Below, piece after piece: positions 8,000-14,878 of a DNA stretch of 25,172 nt; positions within the stretch are counted from its first letter, which is position 1; the number at the start of each line of letters is the position of its first letter. The notes beneath the pieces are model-generated. The model was not told where the DNA came from. It saw nothing but the letters and a program-made list of their open reading frames with translations, and did no database searches. Source of the stretch: JBBKXP01 sp038251315 (GTDB lineage Bacteria > Pseudomonadota > Alphaproteobacteria > Rhodobacterales > Rhodobacteraceae); assembly GCA_038251315.1 (NCBI GenBank), contig JBBSBK010000045.1:1-25172 (forward strand). The letters run 5' to 3'. The translations under genes were made by a program, and so were the position numbers.

Positions 8000-8641
8000 T
8001 CAGGAACCGTGCCGCAGCCAACGCACCAACCGGGCGGCACGCAATGCGGCCGTCAGGGCAGTTCCGATCACAAGGGCCCAAAGGGTTGCCACAATCACCC
8101 AGTTTACGCCGAAGACAGGGGCGAACGCCGCGATCACCGCCCCTGCCGTGACGACTGCCATCCGTTGCGGTTTGGCCAGCGGGCCGCCGAAATCTGCCGC
8201 CATCCCCTCGGCCCGGCCAAGTTCGCGCAGGTAAGCGGTCAATACCGCCAGCGCGGCGGCAGCCCAGCCCATTGCAGATTGATGCGCTGCCAGCCCAAGA
8301 CCGACCATGATGCAGATGTCGGCGACCCGGTCCGGGGCTTCGTTCCAGAACGGCCCGTCCGGGGCCTTGCGTCCGCCTTCGATCGCCACCATGCCGTCGA
8401 TCAGGTTGCAGATCAGCCGCGCCTGACAGGCAACGGCGCCAAGGATCAGCAGCATCCCGCCCAGAATCGGCCCGACGGCGCCCGACGCCCAGAACGCCAG
8501 ACCTGCCAGCGCCGCGAACGCGACCGATCCCTGCGAAATCTGGTTCGGCGTCACCGATGCCGCGGCGAGCTGTCGCGCGAGGGCCTGCGCCCAGCCCGAA
8601 GAACGGCTGGCGATCGGGCGGCGGCTGAATTCATCTGTCAT
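8000..8641 (-). CDS. CDP-alcohol phosphatidyltransferase family protein, YnbA-like
   Basis: The 213-residue membrane protein with about six hydrophobic segments should transfer a phosphatidyl group from a CDP-lipid to an alcohol. The core motif differs from the canonical D-x2-DG-x2-AR-x8-G-x3-D-x3-D. Asn79 takes the first Asp position, Asp82-Gly83 and Ala86 are kept, Ile87 replaces Arg, Gly96 is kept, Asn100 replaces the third Asp, and Asp104 (catalytic base) is kept. The N-LIDGM-A-E...G...NE..D...D pattern is the one I recall for E. coli YnbA, so this is probably a variant subfamily and not a broken enzyme. It overlaps the upstream gene by 4 bp and is the last gene of a CdsA-containing operon, which supplies its CDP-lipid substrate. 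Confidence 0.85.
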   Translation of the reverse strand: MTDEFSRRPIASRSSGWAQALARQLAAASVTPNQISQGSVAFAALAGLAFWASGAVGPILGGMLLILGAVACQARLICNLIDGMVAIEGGRKAPDGPFWNEAPDRVADICIMVGLGLAAHQSAMGWAAAALAVLTAYLRELGRAEGMAADFGGPLAKPQRMAVVTAGAVIAAFAPVFGVNWVIVATLWALVIGTALTAALRAARLVRWLRHGS

Positions 8642-9018
8642 CGTCGGCCCCTGCGGTTCCAGCGGGTTGCGGTATAGATCACGCCGTAGATCGTGGCGAC
8701 GGTCGATGGCACGGCCAGCGTCAGCCAGACTTCGGGCGTTCCGACGATTTTATGTACAACGCTCAGCACCGTCACCGAGGTTGCTGCCGCTGCCACGGGT
8801 GGCAGGATCAGCGCCGCCAGTCCCGAGGTCCGGTCGAACAACCCGTCCATGATTGCCTTGAGCAGCCCGGTGATGAGTGCCGTCAGCGTGCCTTGCACCA
8901 CCCCTGCGATCAGCGGCGCGGGCATCTGGTGGCTGCGGTTCGCCCACATCGCCCAGACGCCCATCAGGACGAACCCCACCGCCATGTGGGTCGCCCGATG
9001 GCCGGCGATGCCGGTCAT
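8638..9018 (-). CDS. small four-helix membrane protein of unknown function
   Basis: The 126-residue product starting MTGIAGHRATHMAVG contains four likely transmembrane helices (roughly residues 11-27, 34-58, 63-88 and 92-112), with a conserved-looking LLKAIMDGLFDR loop. I do not recognise a family. Both junctions are 4-bp overlaps: ATGA with the end of the CdsA-like gene and ATGA with the start of the phosphatidyltransferase gene. This sandwiched position makes a partner or accessory role in phospholipid synthesis or transport likely, though that is inference from context. A longer frame reaching 9126 exists but would overlap the CdsA-like coding region by over 100 bases and is rejected. Confidence 0.72.
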   Translation of the reverse strand: MTGIAGHRATHMAVGFVLMGVWAMWANRSHQMPAPLIAGVVQGTLTALITGLLKAIMDGLFDRTSGLAALILPPVAAAATSVTVLSVVHKIVGTPEVWLTLAVPSTVATIYGVIYTATRWNRRGRR

Positions 9019-9950
9019 TGGCCGGACCAGAAAAACCGGGTCAGGTGAAAGAACAGGGGCGCCGAAAACACCAACGAATCCAGCCGGTCCATGACGCCGC
9101 CATGCCCCGGCACCAGATGCCCCCAATCCTTGATCCCCTTGTCACGCTTGACGGCCGACATGACCAGTCCGCCAAGGAACCCCATCAGCGTTACGATCAG
9201 GGCCATGCCCAGCGCCTGAAACGGCGTGAACGGCGTCGCCCAGAACAGTGCCATCCCCAGCAGCGATGCGCTGGCGATGCCACCGGCGAACCCCTCGACC
9301 GTCTTGGACGGCGACAAGCGCGGCGCGATTTTCGTGCGCCCTGTCATCTTGCCCCAGACGTATTGCGCCACGTCGCTGAACTGTACCACAAAGATCAGCC
9401 AGGCGATCAGCAGCACGTTCTGCCCCGCAAACCCGTCGATGTTGAGGAACAGCAAGGCAGGCACATGGCTGACTGCATAGACGCACACCATCATCGCCCA
9501 GTGGGTTTCGGAGACCCGCAGCAGATAGCTCTCGGTTTCCTGCGTCAGCACTGACGCGACGGCGAGAAAGATGAACCCGTAGATCGGGATGAAGATGGCA
9601 AAGAATCCGTACCAGCCTGCCCATATGGCAAGGTACTGCACCGGCAGGGCGATCCCGTAGACGGCGATGGTCGCCAGCAGGTCGGCTCGCGTCCGGGAGG
9701 TCAAGGGCATGAATTCGCGCAAGGCTGCGAAGGACAGCAGCGCGAATAGCCCGATGACGCCCGTCCGGCCCAGCAGGATCGCCCCGGCCAGCAAAGCGAC
9801 CATGACCCACCAGGCGTTGATCCGGGCGATCAGGTTGTCGATGACATCGGAAGCGCCGCGCGACGCTTTCAGACGTTGTCCGGTAAAACTCGCGACGATC
9901 AGGATGGCGACGACCGCGCCGATCAGGACAAAGAACGGCGTGGGGGGCAT
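9015..9950 (-). CDS. phosphatidate cytidylyltransferase (CdsA/YnbB-like)
   Basis: This polytopic membrane enzyme of about 311 residues should make CDP-diacylglycerol from CTP and phosphatidate. It carries SPSKTVEGFAGG (near 214-225) and the CdsA signature VKRDKGIKDWG then VPGHGGVMDRLDSLVF (near 267-295), including the metal-binding Asp residues. About eight hydrophobic segments precede or surround these. It sits next to a CDP-alcohol phosphatidyltransferase, a pairing like E. coli ynbA/ynbB, so it is probably an accessory enzyme beside the housekeeping CdsA. ATG at 9950 is chosen. A TTG at 9962 overlapping the previous stop (TTGA) is an alternative; neither has a clear ribosome binding site. 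Confidence 0.9.
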   Translation of the reverse strand: MPPTPFFVLIGAVVAILIVASFTGQRLKASRGASDVIDNLIARINAWWVMVALLAGAILLGRTGVIGLFALLSFAALREFMPLTSRTRADLLATIAVYGIALPVQYLAIWAGWYGFFAIFIPIYGFIFLAVASVLTQETESYLLRVSETHWAMMVCVYAVSHVPALLFLNIDGFAGQNVLLIAWLIFVVQFSDVAQYVWGKMTGRTKIAPRLSPSKTVEGFAGGIASASLLGMALFWATPFTPFQALGMALIVTLMGFLGGLVMSAVKRDKGIKDWGHLVPGHGGVMDRLDSLVFSAPLFFHLTRFFWSGQ

Positions 9951-9958
9951 TGTGGCCG

Positions 9959-10558
9959 TCAATACAACGACTTTGCATAAAGATCATCGGCTGCGGCCTG
10001 TGTCACATCCATATCCAGTCCGGAATGGTCCTTGACGATCTGTCCCAGCGTCGCGACCGGACGTGCGGCGGGCCAGGTATCGGGTTGCCACAGGCCCGAC
10101 CGGATCGGCGCTTTGCCGCAATGACTGAACGCCTCGATGACGCGCACCCGCAGCACCGTTTTCGGCTGGCCGCCCTTCATCGCGAACCGGGCGCAACGAT
10201 CGACATCGTCGTGGATCGTTGCGGTGCCGTTGATGCGCAGCGTTTCGGCGACGGTCGGGATCAGGAACAGCAGGGCAACCGCGGGATTGGCGAGGATGTT
10301 CAGCAACCCGTCGATCCGGTTGTTGCCGGGGCGGTCGGGGATCAGCAGGTGATGGTCGTCCTCGACCTGCACAAATCCCGCCGGATCGCCCTTGGGCGAC
10401 ACGTCAAGGGTCTGCCCGTCGGTGCTGGCCAGCACCATGAACGGGGCGCTCGCGATGAAGTCGCGGCAATGGCGGTCAAGATGGGTGATGACCTTGGCGG
10501 CGGCACGGTCTGATGGCGGGCCATAAATGGAGCGCAGGCGGTCGGGGGTCATCGGCAT
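9959..10558 (-). CDS. pyridoxamine 5'-phosphate oxidase-family (PPOX-type) flavoprotein
   Basis: This soluble protein of 199 residues has the split-barrel flavin-binding pattern of PPOX-type proteins: FMVLASTDGQTLDVSPKGDPAG, LLIPDRPGNNRIDGLLNIL and HCGKAPIRSGLW. It resembles the MSMEG_1061 subgroup, which binds FMN; substrates are generally unknown. The start at 10558 (MPMTPDRL) is preceded by GGAG six to seven bases upstream, while an ATG four codons earlier lacks one. Its stop overlaps or abuts the CdsA-like gene start, so it may head that operon, although a functional link to lipid synthesis is not obvious. Confidence 0.82.
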   Translation of the reverse strand: MPMTPDRLRSIYGPPSDRAAAKVITHLDRHCRDFIASAPFMVLASTDGQTLDVSPKGDPAGFVQVEDDHHLLIPDRPGNNRIDGLLNILANPAVALLFLIPTVAETLRINGTATIHDDVDRCARFAMKGGQPKTVLRVRVIEAFSHCGKAPIRSGLWQPDTWPAARPVATLGQIVKDHSGLDMDVTQAAADDLYAKSLY

Positions 10559-10601
10559 CGGGCACTCCATTTTGCGCGACCCTAGCGCGGCGATGCGACG
10601 G

Positions 10602-10662
10602 CGACAATCGTCAGCTCAGCGAGACCTTTCCGAAGAAACAAGCGCGGAAAATGCGATTGTCG
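10602..10662. repeat. nested inverted repeats between two minus-strand genes
   Basis: A 9-bp perfect inverted repeat, CGACAATCG (10602-10610) and CGATTGTCG (10654-10662), encloses a second one, TTTCCG (10627-10632) and CGGAAA (10645-10650). It lies between the end of the 141-aa gene and the start of the PPOX gene. It could be a terminator-like structure or regulator sites; no T-tract follows, so the role is open. Confidence 0.4.
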
Positions 10663-10678
10663 GCTCGTTCGGGAAAAT

Positions 10679-11104
10679 TCAAGCCTCTGCCGCCTCGTCC
10701 GCTCCTCCCGCCATCAGCCGATCCGCTTTTTTGCGCACCAGAACCGTGCGCAGGTCGTGCATCGCCAGCAGCAGCGCGTCGGTCACATCATCGAGTTGCT
10801 CATCGCTCGCCTTGGACTGCACCCATTGCGTCGTGACGTTCAGATAGTCGACGGCGCGGTGAATGTCGTCGATGTCGCGCTGTGCCAGAAGTGCGGTGCG
10901 GGCCGCAATCCAATCCTGGATCACCACCAGATCGGTATCCGACAGCACCCGGTCGCCTTGCGGCTTGACCTCGCCATTCCTAACGTTGACCACGGCGATC
11001 TGGTCCATCTCGATCCGGCGCTGGCGGTTTTCGGTATCAACGCGGAATACGGCAGCGCCGTTTTCGCGGATCCGAAAATAATAGTCGGGAAGTTCGGTGC
11101 CCAT
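10679..11104 (-). CDS. conserved-looking protein of unknown function
   Basis: This soluble acidic protein of 141 residues begins MGTELPDYYFRIRENGAAVF and continues with RVDTENRQRRIEMDQIAVVN, a regular beta-rich N-terminal part of about 60 residues. A helical segment rich in Asp/Gln and ending VRKKADRLMAGG follows. No signal peptide, membrane segment or catalytic motif is visible. I have the impression that similar proteins occur in Rhodobacterales but cannot name a family. It stands alone: 108-120 bp separate it from the PPOX gene downstream, and a terminator hairpin lies upstream at the end of the PRC-barrel gene. The codon pattern fits a real gene. Confidence 0.7.
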   Translation of the reverse strand: MGTELPDYYFRIRENGAAVFRVDTENRQRRIEMDQIAVVNVRNGEVKPQGDRVLSDTDLVVIQDWIAARTALLAQRDIDDIHRAVDYLNVTTQWVQSKASDEQLDDVTDALLLAMHDLRTVLVRKKADRLMAGGADEAAEA

Positions 11105-11211
11105 GTCCGTACCAGCCTTGTTGTCGCTCTGCCTGCGGCCGTTCGCGAAAGTCTAACAGGCGATCGCGGGCAAGGCTACCACCCTGGCGCAGACTCATGC
11201 CGTCAAAAGGC

Positions 11212-11240
11212 CGACTGGGGCACAAGCAGCGCCCCAGTCG
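11212..11240 (-). terminator. intrinsic terminator of the PRC-barrel gene
   Basis: A perfect 10-bp GC-rich stem, CGACTGGGGC (11212-11221) and GCCCCAGTCG (11231-11240), encloses a 9-base loop. Read on the minus strand it starts 7 bases after the PRC-barrel stop and is followed by GGCCTTTTGA, a short T-run. This fits a Rho-independent terminator. Confidence 0.8.
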
Positions 11241-11246
11241 TTTGAT

Positions 11247-11543
11247 TCAGTCGCGATGTTCAGGCAAATCCTTGATCTCATCCTTGGTCATGCTCGTGAC
11301 GGCGTGAACCGTGCCGTGATCGTCGCGCATGAAATCAAGGCGCGCCATGTCGAGCGCCACAGGCTTGGCCCCGATCCCGAGAAATCCGCCGACGTCGACG
11401 ACGACCTTGGAGTCCGCACCGTGCGTGTGGACATGATTGATGCTGCCGACAGTATCATCGTTGCGGTCGTAAATCTTTGCGCCTTCCAAGGTGGACTGGT
11501 TGAGGTCCGTGGCGTCCAGCCGGGGATGCGTTGCGTGGTCCAT
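11247..11543 (-). CDS. PRC-barrel domain protein
   Basis: The 98-residue protein has a single PRC-barrel: LEGAKIYDRNDDTVGSINHV, then KVVVDVGGFLGIGAKPVAL. Single-domain PRC-barrel proteins of this kind are common in alphaproteobacteria and are often stress-induced; their molecular role is poorly defined. The start at 11543 is set by AAAAGGAG seven bases upstream. A perfect EcfG-type promoter lies 44-68 bases upstream (11587-11611), overlapping the end of glgX, and a strong terminator follows the gene. It can therefore be transcribed on its own as a stress gene as well as by read-through from glgX. Confidence 0.88.
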   Translation of the reverse strand: MDHATHPRLDATDLNQSTLEGAKIYDRNDDTVGSINHVHTHGADSKVVVDVGGFLGIGAKPVALDMARLDFMRDDHGTVHAVTSMTKDEIKDLPEHRD

Positions 11544-11586
11544 CGTATGCTCCTTTTCAGTTTGCGAACGGGGTGTTCGAAAGGTC

Positions 11587-11611
11587 AACGCAAGGTGGGC
11601 CGTCAGGTTCC
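11587..11611 (-). promoter_or_regulatory. EcfG-type general stress promoter of the PRC-barrel gene
   Basis: On the minus strand, GGAAC (11607-11611) and CGTT (11587-11590) are exactly 16 bp apart, a perfect match to the alphaproteobacterial EcfG (general stress sigma factor) consensus. The -35 box overlaps the last codons of glgX. The expected transcript would have a leader of roughly 35-40 nt. Confidence 0.75.
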
Positions 11612-13684
11612 GTCCGAGGCTGTGTCGATCAGAAACACCTGTACCGACTGCCCTGGCAGGTCGATGATACCGCTGGTTACAGAGTCGCAGGTCAGCGGAT
11701 CAGCGCTGCTGTCGATCCGATGGGTCCAATCGCCATCGGGCAGGGCAAAGGCACCGTCGTCACCGGCATTCAGGCAGATCAGCAGATGCGGGCCGTCGGG
11801 GTGGGTCCGCTCCATTGCAAAGATCGAGAGGCCGGGGCTTTGCCAGTCGTCGTCGTTCATGTCGCGTCCGGCCGGATGCAGCCAGCGTACTTCGGGATCG
11901 ACCCCATCGCCATCGCCCCAGCCCCGGGCGAACCGGCCGACGGCCAAACCGTTTTCGCGCCGAAACGCGATGAGCGCGGCAATTGCATCGACAAGATCGC
12001 TGCGACCGACCGACCAGTCGAGCCACGCAATCTCGTTATCCTGACAATAGGCGTTGTTGTTGCCGCCCTGGCTGTGGGCAATCTCGTCACCCGCCAAAAG
12101 CATCGGAACACCTTGGCTGAGGAACAGGGTCGCCAGCATGGCCTTGGCCCGCCGGGTCCGGGCGGCAAGGATCGCGGCATCGTCGGTGGCCCCTTCGGCG
12201 CCCATGTTGTCAGACAGGTTGTTGCTGTGGCCGTCGGCATTGTCCTCGCCGTTCGCCGCGTTGTGCTTTTCGGTGTAGGACAGCGTATCCCAAAGCGTGA
12301 ACCCGTCATGCGCCGACAGAAAGTTCACTGACGAGGTGGCCGGCCTGCGCGAATGGTGAAACTGCGTTGGCGACCCAAGTAGGCGTTGCGACAGCTGCCC
12401 CGACACCCCCGGATCGCGCCGCCAGAAAGCGCGCATGTCGTCGCGGGCCTTGTCGTTCCATTCCCGGAATGGCCAGGGAAAGCCGCCAACCTGATAACCG
12501 CCGATCCCGATGTCCCAGGGTTCGGCAATCAGTTTGATCTGGCTCAGCACCGGGTCCTGCCGGATCGCGTTGAAGAATGCGCCGTCGCGTTCGAACCCGG
12601 CGCTTTCACGCCCCAGCGTCGACGCGAGGTCGAACCGGAACCCGTCGATGTGGATGACCTGCACCCAGTAGCGCAGCGAATCCAGCACCATGCGCAGCAC
12701 CATCGGATGCGCCACGTTCAGGGTGTTGCCGGTGCCGGTGGTGTCGAACGCATGGCGCGGATTGTCGGGTGACAACAGGTAATACGATGCGTTGTCGATG
12801 CCCCGGAACGACAGGGTTGGCCCCAGTTCGTTGCCTTCGGCGGTGTGGTTGTAGACGACATCAAGGATCACCTCGATCCCGGCTGCGTGCAGGCGTTTGA
12901 CGGCGGCCTTCATCTCGCGCAGGTGGCCCGATTTCAGATAGGGGGCGTGTGGTGCAAAAAAGGACAGCGTATTGTAGCCCCAGTAATTCGACAGCCCCTG
13001 TTCGATCAGGTGCCGGTCCTGCAGAAAAGACTGCACGGGCAAGAGTTCGATCGCGGTGACGCCGATCCGCGTCAAATGGTCGATGACAGCGTCACTGGCG
13101 AGGCCGCGAAACGTGCCGCGGTCGTCCTCGGGCACGTCGGGGTGGCGTTGGGTCAGGCCCTTGACGTGCGCCTCGTAAATCACTGTATTCTCCCAGCGGT
13201 GCGACAGGCTTTGATCGGCCTCCCAATCGAATGTGTCGTCAACCACGACGCTTTTGGGAAGGAAGGGCGCAGAATCCCGTTTGTCGAGGGTCAGATCGTC
13301 ACCGCCGACCGGATAGCCGAACAGGGCATCGTTCCAGCTCAACTGGCCGGTCAGTTTCCGGGTATAGGGGTCGATCAGCAGTTTGGCAGGGTTGAACCGG
13401 TGCCCCTCTTCGGGGGCGTGGGGGCCGTGGACGCGGTAGCCATAGGCCTGACCGGGGCCGACACCCGGCAGATACCCGAACCAGACCCCGCCCTCCATCG
13501 CGGGCAGATCGGCGCTGGCCTTCTGGTGCTGGCCGGTCTCGTCGAACAGACAGAGTTCGACGCGGGTCGCATGATCGGAGAACAGGGCAAAGTTTGTCCC
13601 CTCGCCGTCATGATCCGCGCCCATCCTGTTGGGGCGGCCGCGGTTGTGATCGAACGAAAGGTCGGGCGCGACTCGACGCAACAT
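11603..13684 (-). CDS. glgX: glycogen debranching enzyme GlgX (TreX-like)
   Basis: The 693-residue GH13 enzyme hydrolyses alpha-1,6 branches of glycogen or limit dextrins in the cytoplasm. An N-terminal CBM48 domain (about residues 15-110) is followed by the catalytic barrel. Conserved regions are I DVVYNH (275-280), II GFRFD with nucleophile Asp352, III IAEPWD with acid/base Glu388, and IV SAHDG (457-461). The length is typical for GlgX. Its ATG follows directly after the stop of the glgC-like gene (TGAATG). In an operon with treY it could act like TreX, debranching glycogen to give linear chains for TreY. All catalytic residues are intact. Confidence 0.95.
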   Translation of the reverse strand: MLRRVAPDLSFDHNRGRPNRMGADHDGEGTNFALFSDHATRVELCLFDETGQHQKASADLPAMEGGVWFGYLPGVGPGQAYGYRVHGPHAPEEGHRFNPAKLLIDPYTRKLTGQLSWNDALFGYPVGGDDLTLDKRDSAPFLPKSVVVDDTFDWEADQSLSHRWENTVIYEAHVKGLTQRHPDVPEDDRGTFRGLASDAVIDHLTRIGVTAIELLPVQSFLQDRHLIEQGLSNYWGYNTLSFFAPHAPYLKSGHLREMKAAVKRLHAAGIEVILDVVYNHTAEGNELGPTLSFRGIDNASYYLLSPDNPRHAFDTTGTGNTLNVAHPMVLRMVLDSLRYWVQVIHIDGFRFDLASTLGRESAGFERDGAFFNAIRQDPVLSQIKLIAEPWDIGIGGYQVGGFPWPFREWNDKARDDMRAFWRRDPGVSGQLSQRLLGSPTQFHHSRRPATSSVNFLSAHDGFTLWDTLSYTEKHNAANGEDNADGHSNNLSDNMGAEGATDDAAILAARTRRAKAMLATLFLSQGVPMLLAGDEIAHSQGGNNNAYCQDNEIAWLDWSVGRSDLVDAIAALIAFRRENGLAVGRFARGWGDGDGVDPEVRWLHPAGRDMNDDDWQSPGLSIFAMERTHPDGPHLLICLNAGDDGAFALPDGDWTHRIDSSADPLTCDSVTSGIIDLPGQSVQVFLIDTASDGT

Positions 13685-14878
13685 TCAGTGCACCGCCTTG
13701 GAGAGGACTGGCATCATTGACGGTGACATGGCATGGGGCACCGCCTTCCGGGTTGCCCGGCGGTGCAGCATATCCCGCGTCACCAATATTGTGCCGCCTG
13801 TGGTCCGGCGGAACCAGCGGGCGTCCTCGTCGGGGTCTTCGCCGATGACCATGCCGGCGGGCACCTCGGCCCCCGGCGCGATGATCGCCTTTGACAGACG
13901 CGCACCTGATGCGACACGCGCCCCCGGCATCACCACTGTTTCGTTCAGCGAAGTCCAGCGCGACCACTGGCGCGGGGCCTGCAGCGGTTGGCAGCCATTG
14001 TCGTCCTTCAGGTCAATGTGAAAGGGCCGTGCCATGCTGTCAAAATCCAGATAGGCCCGTCGAAATGCGTCGAGCGTGCCGAGATCGCGCCAATAGGGCA
14101 GGGCGTTGCCAGTGCTGCTGCGGCGGAACACCTGCGCGGTGCACTCCTCGACGGCTTGCGGCAGAATGTCCTGACCGAAATCCGTCGCCGATTCGGCTGC
14201 TGCTGCCAGAACCTGACGCAGCCAGGCCCAGTCGAACACCCAGATGCCCATGCTGGCCAGTGCGTGACGCGGATCGGCGGGCGCGGCTGGCGGATAAGGC
14301 GGCTTTTCGAGGAAACGGATGATCCGGTTTTGACTGTCGGCGGCGATGATGCCAAAGGCATCGGCCTCGGACAACAGCACACGGTCGGCGGCCACGGTGA
14401 CCGCACAGCCCGAGGCGCGGTGCGCCGCGATCATCGGGCGGTAATCCATCGCATAAATATGGTCGGCGGCCAGCACGACAACCTCGCAGGCACCCGAGGC
14501 GTCGATCGCCGCCGCGTTAGCCCAGACGGCCGCGGCGGTGCCACGATAGCCGTCGGCGTCGCCCGTTGTCGCACAGCCTTCGTGGATCTGCAGACCGCCA
14601 TCCGGAAACGCACCCTGCCAGCGGGTCGCCAGATGGCGATGCAGCGCGCCGGGGCAAAACTGAGTCGCTACGATCATTCGGCCAAGGCCCGAACGCACCG
14701 CGTTTGCCATCGTGAAATCGACGATCCGGAGGCCGGACATGAACGGGATTGCCGGTTTGCACTCGCGGGCCGTCAGTTCGTGCAACCCTGATCCTTTGCC
14801 GTCAGCCAGAAGAACAACCATCGTACGCGACAGATCGAGCGGCGCGTCGGGGAACGCTTTCGGGCTCTGGTCGGTCAT
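13685..14878 (-). CDS. divergent GlgC-like nucleotidyltransferase
   Basis: This 397-residue relative of ADP-glucose pyrophosphorylase has an N-terminal Rossmann-like nucleotidyltransferase domain and a short C-terminal beta-helix. Family landmarks kept are AADHIYAMDY (catalytic-type Asp139), RFLEKP (Glu191-Lys192, glucose-phosphate site) and YWRDLGTLDAF (262-272). The ATP-binding loop is altered: canonical LAGGRGxRL reads LADGKGSGL (24-32), with Gly to Asp and Arg to Gly, and FGGKxRIIDF reads FMSGLRIVDF. It may be a weak or non-catalytic (regulatory) homologue, or use a different nucleotide. The start at 14878 has AAGGAC upstream; it overlaps treY by 4 bp and abuts glgX. Confidence 0.82.
   Translation of the reverse strand: MTDQSPKAFPDAPLDLSRTMVVLLADGKGSGLHELTARECKPAIPFMSGLRIVDFTMANAVRSGLGRMIVATQFCPGALHRHLATRWQGAFPDGGLQIHEGCATTGDADGYRGTAAAVWANAAAIDASGACEVVVLAADHIYAMDYRPMIAAHRASGCAVTVAADRVLLSEADAFGIIAADSQNRIIRFLEKPPYPPAAPADPRHALASMGIWVFDWAWLRQVLAAAAESATDFGQDILPQAVEECTAQVFRRSSTGNALPYWRDLGTLDAFRRAYLDFDSMARPFHIDLKDDNGCQPLQAPRQWSRWTSLNETVVMPGARVASGARLSKAIIAPGAEVPAGMVIGEDPDEDARWFRRTTGGTILVTRDMLHRRATRKAVPHAMSPSMMPVLSKAVH

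Noticed and set aside
8638..9126. Longer version of the 126-aa membrane protein
   Set aside because: It would overlap the CdsA-like gene by over 100 bases. The ATG at 9018 gives the 4-bp overlap seen at other junctions here.
11565..11579. Small hairpin CGAAC/GTTCG between glgX and the PRC-barrel gene
   Set aside because: Only 5 bp of stem and no T-run, so too weak to call a terminator; the gap is better explained by the EcfG-type promoter.
12845..13720. 291-codon open frame opposite glgX
   Set aside because: It is a mirror of GlgX codons with no ribosome binding site or known family.
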